From Acholeplasmatales bacterium (GTDB lineage Bacteria; Bacillota_I; Bacilli_A; Acholeplasmatales; Anaeroplasmataceae): a stretch of 9,148 bases of DNA. Of this stretch, positions 1 to 5,610 are shown piece after piece. The stretch spans positions 1 through 9,148 of the forward strand of contig CAAGJD010000154.1 in the NCBI GenBank assembly GCA_900770055.1, read 5' to 3'. Under the pieces are notes generated by a model. That model was not told the origin of the DNA. It searched no databases and was given only the letters and a program-made list of their open reading frames with translations. A program made the translations under genes and the position numbers. Every line of letters starts with the position of its first letter. Position 1 is the first letter of the stretch.

Positions 1-35
1 ACCTCATTAAGCTCATCTAAAACCTTATTCTCCAT
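1..35 (-). CDS. 5' end of an unidentified gene (partial)
   Basis: The minus strand has an ATG at 35-33 preceded, after 5 nt, by a textbook GGAGGT ribosome binding site (41-46). It reads MENKVLDELNE before leaving the window. Only 11 codons are visible, so the product cannot be named. The gene is divergent from the MATE pump gene, an arrangement often seen for a pump and its regulator, but nothing in these residues supports that role. Its leader holds a terminator-like hairpin (55-84), which suggests conditional expression. Confidence 0.6.
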   Translation of the reverse strand, partial: MENKVLDELNE

Positions 36-54
36 AAATAACCTCCACAAAAAC

Positions 55-84
55 AAAAAAAGCGCAAATAATAATTATTTACGC
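55..84 (-). terminator. Terminator-like hairpin in the leader of the first gene (possible attenuator)
   Basis: On the minus strand an 11-nt arm (84-74) pairs with a second 11-nt arm (72-62) at 10 of 11 positions around a single central base, with GCG/CGC clamps at the ends. It is followed at once by seven Ts (61-55). This has the form of an intrinsic terminator, yet it lies between the likely transcription start (about 112) and the GGAGGT at 46-41 of the gene it would block. No upstream minus-strand gene exists within 450 bp for it to terminate, so attenuation or a small upstream transcript is the simplest reading. Confidence 0.6.
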
Positions 85-94
85 CCTTGTAAAT

Positions 95-112
95 TGAATA
101 ATAATTTATTCA
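95..112. repeat. 18-bp inverted repeat next to the leader hairpin
   Basis: TGAATAATAATTTATTCA has 7-nt perfect arms (95-101 and 106-112) around a TAAT centre. The 10-mer AATAATAATT inside it (97-106) recurs 30 bp away inside the terminator hairpin (67-76). The two elements therefore share sequence and could in principle form alternative pairings in RNA. It could also be a protein-binding operator at the start of transcription. Confidence 0.45.
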
Positions 113-118
113 CTAATT

Positions 119-147
119 AGTTTATCATATATTTAACGAAATTTAAA
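119..147 (-). promoter_or_regulatory. Possible promoter of the first (minus-strand) gene
   Basis: The minus strand shows an extended -10 (TGA then TAAACT, 127-119). A TTTAAA lies 17 nt further upstream (142-147) and could serve as a -35. Transcription would start near 112, giving a leader of about 77 nt that contains the hairpin at 55-84. The -10 matches only 4 of 6 consensus bases and the region is extremely AT-rich, so this is tentative. Confidence 0.35.
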
Positions 148-191
148 GACTTTTGTAAAATTTTTTATAAATATGTGAGTTTTTATAAAAA

Positions 192-375
192 TATAATTCA
201 TAATTTATAAAACGATATACATTTATGACAAAAACATCAATATTGTATTCACTAAAAATATTGTATTGTAACATTTGTTTTAGCTACATTAATGTATTTA
301 AGAATTCAACCTGTAATTGCACCTGAATATGAAACAATAAAATTAATGGGATGACTTATTAATCCCATTTTATTA
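192..375 (+). other. Possible small transcription unit: sRNA or frameshifted small membrane protein gene
   Basis: A perfect TATAAT (192-197, no good -35) is followed by an ATG at 225 and, further on, by a hairpin (345-369). The frame from ATG 225 opens MTKTSILYSL and ends at a TGA at 324-326. If one A is dropped from the A-run 254-258, the reading shifts into a frame that gives a hydrophobic stretch (CIVTFVLATLMYL) and a polar tail (RIQPVIAPEYETIKLMG), ending at TGA 352-354 inside the hairpin. That would be a roughly 42-residue single-span membrane protein. No ribosome binding site is visible. It could equally be a non-coding RNA, the remains of a gene, or chance. Confidence 0.3.
345..375 (+). 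terminator. Hairpin with T-rich tail, weak terminator
   Basis: AATGGGAT (345-352) and ATCCCATT (362-369) form a perfect 8-bp stem with a 9-nt loop, followed by TTTATTATAT. It ends no recognised long gene and would close the small unit at about 192-354, or act as a leader element. The interrupted T-tract makes it weak. Confidence 0.4.
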
Positions 376-449
376 TATAAGCAATAACAAAAACAATAAA
401 AATTCATAAAATAACGTATAATTATCTTAAGCATTATTAAAAAATTAGA

Positions 450-478
450 TTTTATTTTACAATGAATAGTGCTATAAT
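450..478 (+). promoter_or_regulatory. Promoter of the MATE pump gene
   Basis: An extended -10 (TGC then TATAAT, 470-478) matches consensus perfectly. The -35 position (about 450-455, TTTTAT) is weak, as is usual for extended -10 promoters. Transcription would begin near 485, leaving a leader of about 33 nt. That is too short for a riboswitch. Confidence 0.6.
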
Positions 479-517
479 ATCGTTTGTTGAAATAAACAAG
501 AATTGGAAGTTATATGT

Positions 518-1879
518 ATGAAAAACGAAATGAATATGACTGAAGGGAATTTATATAAAAAGCTATGGATATTTACTATTCCCCTTATATTATCAGGTGT
601 ATTGCAGCTACTTTATACTGCATGTGATTTAATTGTATGTGGACAATTTGGTTCAGACCATTCAGTCGCAGCTATTTCGGCAACAAATGCCTTAATAAAT
701 TTAATAATAAATCTATTTATGGGCTTAAGTGTTGGTGCTAATGTTCTAATGGCAAGAGCGTTTGGAGCCAATAATAAAGAAAAAGGGCAAAAAATAGTTT
801 ATACAGCAATGGTATTTTCAATAATAATTGGCATTGTAGTAGGAATATTTGGTGCCTCATGTTCACATATATTTCTTTTATGGATGAATACACCAAGTGA
901 TGTTATTGATTTATCTAGTCAATATTTATTAATTTATTTTTTAGGATTACCATTTATGATGATCTATAATTTTGGAGCATCTATTCTAAGAGCTATTGGC
1001 GATACAAGAAGACCATTTATCTTTTTATCTTTAGCAGGTATTATTAATGTATTATTAAATCTATTTTTAGTTATTATAGTTAAGCTTGATGTTGCTGGCG
1101 TTGCAATTGCGACAATTACTTCTCAAGCAATATCAGCAACATTAATAGTTATTGCAATAGTAAGAAATAAAGGCTTTTTCGAATTTAAGATTAAAGAAAT
1201 GAGAATATATAAAAAAGAAGCCATTGAAATACTTAAAATAGGACTTCCTACTGGACTACAAAGTGTAATAATGTCTATATCAAATGTATTAATACAATCT
1301 AGTATTAATTCTTTAGGTACTTCTGTAATGGATGGTAATGGTGCATCAGCATCTCTTGAATCCTTTATCTGGATTGTAATGAATCAAGGCTGCCATGGCT
1401 GTATAGCATTTGTTTCAGCAAACCTTGGAGCAAAAAAAATAGAAAACATCAAAAAAACTATTTTCTATTCTTTATCAATAATATTAATAGTTTGGGCAAT
1501 ATTCTCAGGAGTAATTCTTCTTTTTAATGAACAATTACTAAGCTTATATCTTAAGGATGGTGCAGTAGGATTAGCATATGGTCAAAAACGTCTTACAATA
1601 ATAGTTACAACCTATTTTGTTTGTGGAATAATGGATTTGTTCGCTTATTCCTTAAGAGGACTTGGTTATTCAGCTATTCCTGCGATAGTATGCTTAATAG
1701 GTACATGCTTTTTTAGAATATTTTGGATATATACTATATTTGTTCAGCCACAATTTAATAACATTGAATGGCTTGCCCTATCATATCCAATAAGCTGGGT
1801 AATTACTGCATCAGTCTTATTTATCTTATTAATTATTATTTATAAAATTGTAAAAAATAAGCTTGCAAAAGCAAATTAA
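518..1879 (+). CDS. MATE-family multidrug/Na+ (or H+) antiporter
   Basis: This is an inner-membrane efflux pump of the MATE superfamily, which exports cationic drugs or metabolites in exchange for Na+ or H+. The 453-residue product has the usual length of about 450 and a dozen hydrophobic helices. Family hallmarks are the N-terminal LWIFTIPLILSGVLQLLY helix, the loop motif GASILRAIGDTRRP (about residues 153-166) and its counterpart GLPTGLQS (about 242-249) opening the second half. The overall pattern is closest to the Firmicutes DinF/MepA-like branch; the substrate cannot be read from sequence. I place the start at ATG 518 because GGAAG (505-509) sits 8 nt upstream; an in-frame TTG at 503 overlaps that site. 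The gene is monocistronic, with its own promoter and a strong terminator. Confidence 0.93.
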   Translation: MKNEMNMTEGNLYKKLWIFTIPLILSGVLQLLYTACDLIVCGQFGSDHSVAAISATNALINLIINLFMGLSVGANVLMARAFGANNKEKGQKIVYTAMVFSIIIGIVVGIFGASCSHIFLLWMNTPSDVIDLSSQYLLIYFLGLPFMMIYNFGASILRAIGDTRRPFIFLSLAGIINVLLNLFLVIIVKLDVAGVAIATITSQAISATLIVIAIVRNKGFFEFKIKEMRIYKKEAIEILKIGLPTGLQSVIMSISNVLIQSSINSLGTSVMDGNGASASLESFIWIVMNQGCHGCIAFVSANLGAKKIENIKKTIFYSLSIILIVWAIFSGVILLFNEQLLSLYLKDGAVGLAYGQKRLTIIVTTYFVCGIMDLFAYSLRGLGYSAIPAIVCLIGTCFFRIFWIYTIFVQPQFNNIEWLALSYPISWVITASVLFILLIIIYKIVKNKLAKAN

Positions 1880-1885
1880 TTCTAG

Positions 1886-1909
1886 TGCCTTCTTTTGAAG
1901 GCATTTTTT
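1886..1909 (+). terminator. Intrinsic terminator of the MATE gene
   Basis: TGCCTTC (1886-1892) and GAAGGCA (1897-1903) form a perfect 7-bp stem with a TTTT loop, followed by six Ts. It starts 6 nt after the stop codon. Confidence 0.92.
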
Positions 1910-1910
1910 A

Positions 1911-1944
1911 AATAGAAAAGACACTAAAAATTGATCTAGTGTCT
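1911..1944 (-). terminator. Intrinsic terminator of the ECF S-component gene
   Basis: On the minus strand AGACACTA (1944-1937) pairs with TAGTGTCT (1926-1919) around a 10-nt loop, followed by TTTCTATTT. It lies 9 nt beyond the stop of the gene and faces the MATE terminator, as expected between convergent genes. Confidence 0.8.
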
Positions 1945-1953
1945 CATAAAAAA

Positions 1954-2817
1954 TTATTCTGTTTTTACTGATACTTCAGCATCTGTAGCTAATTTTGAAG
2001 TTTCAGTTTTATTATTTTCTTCAAATGATTCAATATAGCCTGTAGCACTTAATGATTTATAAATTGGATCATAAATTAATACAGTTAGGAATATACTAAC
2101 AAATGCTGTAATAACTGAACCTGGTATTTTACTTGTTGCGACTATAATAGATACGTCAAAGTTACTTACCATTATACCTTCTAAGAACCATCTTAATAAG
2201 AATTCACCGATGATATTAATAATTAATGCAACATTTACTGCAAATAATACTGCTTTGCTTCTTGTTGATAATTTCTTTGAAAATATTAAAGCAAATATTA
2301 TTAATGCAAAGAATAATGCAGTAAAGATTGGTATTAATATACTAATTGATAACTTTGATGTAGAACCAAATATGTTTGCAAATACAGCTGAATAATTATT
2401 CTCAGCACCAAAACTTGATTTATCACCTAAAATAAATAATACTAATGAACAAACAAAGAATACTCCAAACACTGATGCAAGGCTTATAAATAATGGTTTA
2501 ATCTTAATATCTTTTTTGATGATTAATCTAAATAAGAAGCCTACTGTAAAGCCAATTATAAACTTTAAAATGATTGTTCTAATAATAGTTGATGGCTTAT
2601 TTATATAAAATAATAAATCATATAAGCCCATACCAATACTACCTACTAGACCACCTTCTATTCCACCTAATAATAAAGCAGAAATTATCATTACAAAGTT
2701 GCCTAAATGCACAAAATCTCCTGTAGGCATTTTTATTTGAATAAATGTACATGCACAGCATAATGCACTAAAAATGGCTACTAAAATAATTTTTCTTAAT
2801 TCTTTACTTCTTTTCAT
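1954..2817 (-). CDS. ECF transporter S component (vitamin/cofactor uptake), substrate unknown
   Basis: This is probably the substrate-binding membrane subunit of an energy-coupling-factor importer, working with EcfA, EcfA' and EcfT encoded elsewhere. The 287-residue product starts MKRSKELRKI and shows the hallmark IQIKMPTGDFVHLGN segment (about 26-40). Next comes a glycine-rich LLLGGIEGGLVGSIGMGLYD segment (about 49-67), typical of the riboflavin-type/HmpT-like S-component group. Six or more further hydrophobic spans run to about residue 250, with a polar tail after that. It is longer than the usual 170-200-residue S component. The start is ATG 2817, 5 nt after an unusual G6 ribosome binding site (2828-2823); an upstream in-frame ATG at 2889 overlaps the promoter. 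No riboswitch fits in the short leader, so the vitamin cannot be inferred. Confidence 0.8.
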   Translation of the reverse strand: MKRSKELRKIILVAIFSALCCACTFIQIKMPTGDFVHLGNFVMIISALLLGGIEGGLVGSIGMGLYDLLFYINKPSTIIRTIILKFIIGFTVGFLFRLIIKKDIKIKPLFISLASVFGVFFVCSLVLFILGDKSSFGAENNYSAVFANIFGSTSKLSISILIPIFTALFFALIIFALIFSKKLSTRSKAVLFAVNVALIINIIGEFLLRWFLEGIMVSNFDVSIIVATSKIPGSVITAFVSIFLTVLIYDPIYKSLSATGYIESFEENNKTETSKLATDAEVSVKTE

Positions 2818-2860
2818 TTTATCCCCCCAAAAAATTAATAAAAATATTAATTTACCATTA

Positions 2861-2889
2861 AATATACACTCATTCAAGAAAAAATTCAA
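2861..2889 (-). promoter_or_regulatory. Promoter of the ECF S-component gene
   Basis: The minus strand has TTGAAT (2889-2884), a 17-nt spacer and TATATT (2866-2861). Transcription would start near 2854. The roughly 37-nt leader opens with an A/U-only 9-bp hairpin (2853-2845 with 2840-2832) and then the G6 ribosome binding site. Confidence 0.65.
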
Positions 2890-2905
2890 GCATTTTTACT
2901 AAAGA

Positions 2906-2939
2906 TTTACAAAATAAAACCTAATTTTTACAAAATAAA
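2906..2939. repeat. Two 13-bp direct repeats upstream of the ECF promoter
   Basis: TTTACAAAATAAA occurs at 2906-2918 and again, identical, at 2927-2939, exactly 21 bp apart (two helical turns). Each copy is itself partly symmetric (TTTA...TAAA). They sit just upstream of the -35 element of the S-component gene, a position suited to a regulator binding the same DNA face. The second copy overlaps the putative methyltransferase terminator, and AT-richness lowers the specificity. Confidence 0.5.
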
Positions 2940-2960
2940 TGATATTAACTATATATCATT
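2929..2960 (-). terminator. Putative terminator of the methyltransferase gene
   Basis: On the minus strand AATGATAT (2960-2953) pairs with ATATCATT (2945-2938) around a 7-nt loop, followed by a T-rich but interrupted tail. It begins 2 nt after the distal stop codon (2965-2963), not after the premature stop at 3080. This supports 2963 as the original end of the gene. Confidence 0.5.
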
Positions 2961-2962
2961 AA

Positions 2963-3841
2963 TTAATACTTCTTCTTAACAGCTAATATATATGCTACAC
3001 CTTTAGGAGCAATTATTTTATTATTTTTATTATGCTTATTATAATCATTAAAGAAAGTATTTGTAATATCATTACTAGTTTAATATTCATATACCAATAA
3101 ATCATTATCTGATAATATTTTTTCAATTTCATTATATGAATATTTAGCCTTCATTTTTTCTTTAGCCTCAGATGCTAATTGTTCATTAATTGTTGTTTCC
3201 CTACTATATTCATCAGTTTGAAAATCGAATAATATACTACTACCATTTGAAATAATATCTGATATTTGTTTTAGCATATTATTGAATTCTTCTTTAGTCA
3301 AATAGTAGCTAATACCTAATAAAGAATTAAATGATAATAATCTAGGATTATATGATGATTTAAGCACATTAAGTATCCAATTATCTTTTGTAAAATCTGA
3401 TTTAATATATTCAATATTTTGAATATTAATATTATTATTTTTAAGTCTATTTCTTTTGTCATCAATCATTTCAGCTCTATCTATTTCAAATGCTTTAATA
3501 CCTACACCAATCGCACTTGTATCATATCCTGAAGCATATAATAAATATTGTTTGCAACCAATATTTATAGCATTTTCGAGTGCTCTTTTATTAAATGCAG
3601 CTCTACCTAATACTGAAGGACCTAGCTGATTATTTACAATAAAGCTTATTTTTTGAGATTTGTTACCTTCAAAATTAGGATTAAAAAACTTAATACCATT
3701 ACACATATTATCTATTATAGAATTATATTCTTCTTTAGATAAAATATATTTAGCATAATTATCACTATATATTTTTACATTACTTTCATTATTATGATAC
3801 ATTCTTACAAATGCACAAATCTTCGCTGTTATATTGTTCAT
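2963..3841 (-). pseudogene. SAM-dependent methyltransferase (LCM-like family) interrupted by one in-frame TAA
   Basis: This is a class I S-adenosylmethionine methyltransferase of the leucine carboxyl methyltransferase-like family; its substrate is unknown and small-molecule O-methylation is likely. Visible landmarks are VNNQLGPSVLGRAAFNKRALE, then the SAM-binding YASGYDT (about 102-108), the acidic FEID (118-121), SDF (148-150) and LLGISYYLTKEEF. ATG 3841 is the start, 5 nt after GAGGTGG (3853-3847); an in-frame GTG at 3850 lies inside that site. After residue 253 (ending LLVYEY) a TAA (3082-3080) interrupts the frame. Reading on without any shift gives TSNDITNTFFNDYNKHNKNN and KIIAPKGVAYILAVKKKY to TAA 2965-2963, matching the usual family ending. 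One base change (TTA to TAA) would explain it. The truncated 253-residue product lacks the last strand region, so it may be inactive. Sequencing error or readthrough remain possible. Confidence 0.82.
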
Positions 3842-3867
3842 TTTTTCCACCTCATATATTTAATACA

Positions 3868-3896
3868 ATACTAGCAAAACTTCTACAAGTCTTGAA
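3868..3896 (-). promoter_or_regulatory. Probable promoter of the methyltransferase gene
   Basis: The minus strand shows an extended -10 (TGC then TAGTAT, 3876-3868) with TTCAAG 17 nt upstream (3896-3891). The start would be near 3861, about 20 nt before the ATG. The -35 overlaps that of an opposing promoter (3892-3920). Confidence 0.4.
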
Positions 3897-3917
3897 AAAT
3901 TGCAAGTTTTGTGGTAT
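3868..3917. repeat. Long imperfect inverted repeat spanning two opposing promoters
   Basis: ATACTAGCAAAACTT (3868-3882) is mirrored by AAGTTTTGTGGTAT (3904-3917), with a perfect 8-bp core (CAAAACTT 3875-3882, AAGTTTTG 3904-3911). The centre at 3893 coincides with the overlapping -35 elements. CAAG/CTTG words at 3886-3889, 3891-3894 and 3903-3906 add inner symmetry. Confidence 0.55.
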
Positions 3918-3920
3918 CAT
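3892..3920 (+). promoter_or_regulatory. Strong-looking plus-strand promoter without an obvious gene
   Basis: TTGAAA (3892-3897), a 17-nt spacer and TATCAT (3915-3920) form a near-consensus promoter. Transcription would start near 3927 and meet a perfect 11-bp hairpin with a T-rich tail (3931-3969) within a few bases. No start codon follows on this strand. It could yield an RNA of about 40 nt, or low antisense transcription into the NYN gene. Confidence 0.45.
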
Positions 3921-3924
3921 AAAG

Positions 3925-3969
3925 GTAGAAAAAAGGAAGAAAATTTAAAAAAATTCTTCCTTTTATTTT
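3925..3969. terminator. Bidirectional terminator after the NYN gene
   Basis: AAAAGGAAGAA (3931-3941) and TTCTTCCTTTT (3954-3964) form a perfect 11-bp stem with a 12-nt AT loop. On the minus strand it follows the NYN stop codon and is trailed by a T-run. On the plus strand it is trailed by TTTTATTTTTATTT and would stop transcripts from the promoter at 3892-3920. Confidence 0.85.
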
Positions 3970-5441
3970 TATTTGTCAGCAATTAATTCCATTTGTAATT
4001 TTCTTTGACCATTATCTTCAATAACTGATATTCTAAAACCTTTTTTAATATATTTATTGAAAAATGCTTCTTTTTCTGTGTCTATTTGGTAATAAGAACC
4101 TTGAATATAGCATTCTTGGAATATTTGATCTACTAGCTCTGTAGCATTTATTGTAGTAAATACGCCATTTTCATTAAATTCATTAATTTTAGTTCTTAAA
4201 TTACGAAGTAAAACATTATTTTTAAAGGCTTGTATCTCTGATTGTGCAAATGAATCCATAAAGCAATAATTAATATTTTCTTCATCTAATCTTTCTAAAA
4301 TGATATCTGAGGTTTTATCTGATTCATTTAGAATATAAAATCTTGCCTTTGGAAGATTATTAATTAAACCAAAGAAATCAGAATCTGATGATGCAAGGAT
4401 TAAGCTTTCAGTATTTTCTTGATAATATTCTTTACAGGCACCAGCAGTCATAGCTATATCTACTAAAGATTTATTATTTAAGACTCTTTCTATTAAATTA
4501 TGCTCAATAGGTAAATGAACTAACTCATTTATATAATCCCAAGCATCTGATGTATTAACATCATCATATAATATTACTTTTTTTATTTTTTTAAGATTAT
4601 CCTCTTCTAAATTTTTAAATACACTAACAAAGCGATATGGATCTACATTTTCACAATCCACTAATACTGCAATATTAATCGAACTATCAACAAAATCATA
4701 AATCGAATTCTTGTCTTCTTGAGTTGCATCTATTACATATTCATTTGCATGAAATGTATCATTAAATGATGAATATAATATTTTTAAAAATTTTTCATCA
4801 TTAAATAAAATATTACCATAATATGATTTTATTTTATCCTGTGGCCAATTTATAAATGTCCCATAAGGATAAAATGCACTATAGATACCAACTTGCTTAC
4901 GAACAAGATTAATAGCTGATGTTACTTTTTTTGCTTGATTTTGATTTTGGATTTGTGTGCCTTTTGTTCCTGCATAGCAGCCTGGCATTAAAAATAGAGA
5001 TTTTACATATTCCCATTTAATCCAGGAAGGAATTATTTCTTTAATTGATTCAATATTTTCTAATATATGTTGGTTAATATGTGCAATATGTAATGCTAAG
5101 GTAACATTTGGATAAACAGTTTCTATATTCTTAGTTCTTAGATATCTAATTAAATCGATTGATATTAGATTTGTTAATGTTTCTAGTGGCTCTAAATTAT
5201 TTCTTCTATTATTGATATCTTTATAATTTCTAAAAAATTCTGATCTTAGTATTGTCAAAGCTCTTATTTTTTTTGCGTTTTCGTTTTGTTCTAATTCTGT
5301 AATTATTTCCTGTTCGAATGCTTCTGATTTTATAATACTTTCTTTAACTCCAATTAAATATGATATTATTGTGACTATATTTTTTTCGTAGTTTTCATAT
5401 TGGTCTATTTTATTAAGTTCTTCTATAAATTCTTGTTCCAT
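3969..5441 (-). CDS. NYN (PIN-like) domain putative ribonuclease
   Basis: The 490-residue protein has a NYN/PIN-fold metal-dependent nuclease domain at about residues 255-397. Visible landmarks are NIAVLVDCEN (D262, N265), KKVILYDD, then SLVDIAMTAGACKEYY (D328) and LILASSDSDFFGLI (D353, D355). These acidic residues match the expected NYN active-site positions, so an active RNase is likely; the target is unknown. About 250 residues of mostly helical sequence precede the domain, with a conserved-looking stretch PSWIKWEYVKSLFLMPGC. The last 85 residues may form a small winged-helix-like nucleic-acid-binding domain, which is inference. ATG 5441 is chosen because AAAGGAG (5456-5450) lies 8 nt upstream; an in-frame GTG at 5450 overlaps that site. 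The gene has its own promoter and terminator. Confidence 0.85.
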   Translation of the reverse strand: MEQEFIEELNKIDQYENYEKNIVTIISYLIGVKESIIKSEAFEQEIITELEQNENAKKIRALTILRSEFFRNYKDINNRRNNLEPLETLTNLISIDLIRYLRTKNIETVYPNVTLALHIAHINQHILENIESIKEIIPSWIKWEYVKSLFLMPGCYAGTKGTQIQNQNQAKKVTSAINLVRKQVGIYSAFYPYGTFINWPQDKIKSYYGNILFNDEKFLKILYSSFNDTFHANEYVIDATQEDKNSIYDFVDSSINIAVLVDCENVDPYRFVSVFKNLEEDNLKKIKKVILYDDVNTSDAWDYINELVHLPIEHNLIERVLNNKSLVDIAMTAGACKEYYQENTESLILASSDSDFFGLINNLPKARFYILNESDKTSDIILERLDEENINYCFMDSFAQSEIQAFKNNVLLRNLRTKINEFNENGVFTTINATELVDQIFQECYIQGSYYQIDTEKEAFFNKYIKKGFRISVIEDNGQRKLQMELIADK

Positions 5442-5464
5442 TATTTTCACTCCTTTATGGTTTA

Positions 5465-5493
5465 ATTATAACAAATTTCGAAAAATATAACAT
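5465..5493 (-). promoter_or_regulatory. Promoter of the NYN gene
   Basis: The minus strand carries a perfect extended -10 (TGT then TATAAT, 5473-5465) with a weak ATGTTA at the -35 position (5493-5488). The leader is short, with the ribosome binding site immediately downstream. Confidence 0.6.
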
Positions 5494-5509
5494 AGGAAAA
5501 ATCTTTTTT

Positions 5510-5558
5510 AAAAAAATGTTGTGAAATAATCCAGATTATCTAGATAATTTCACAACAT
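5510..5558 (-). terminator. Intrinsic terminator of the Rpn-family gene
   Basis: On the minus strand ATGTTGTGAAAT (5558-5547) pairs perfectly with ATTTCACAACAT (5527-5516) and is followed by seven Ts. The loop itself contains the palindrome TATCTAGATA. It lies about 50 nt after the stop codon, and no gene lies in the space between. Confidence 0.9.
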
Positions 5559-5610
5559 ACTTTAGACTGACTTGTAAATTTAATATTATTTCAATTAATT
5601 CCTACACTTG

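Noticed and set aside
162..190. Repeated TTTTTATAAA words as a repeat element
   Set aside because: Only two short A/T-only copies in a region that is almost entirely A and T; expected by chance.
456..478. TTTACA (456-461) as the -35 of the MATE promoter
   Set aside because: The spacer to TATAAT would be only 11 nt, far below the functional range; the promoter is better explained as extended -10.
2210..2395. Plus-strand open frame of 61 codons
   Set aside because: It lies antisense within the ECF S-component gene, with no ribosome binding site and low-complexity composition; a shadow frame.
3860..3888. TTGTAG-17-TATTAA as the methyltransferase promoter
   Set aside because: The spacing is good, but the start would fall at about 3853, on the ribosome binding site itself; the extended -10 at 3876-3868 fits better.
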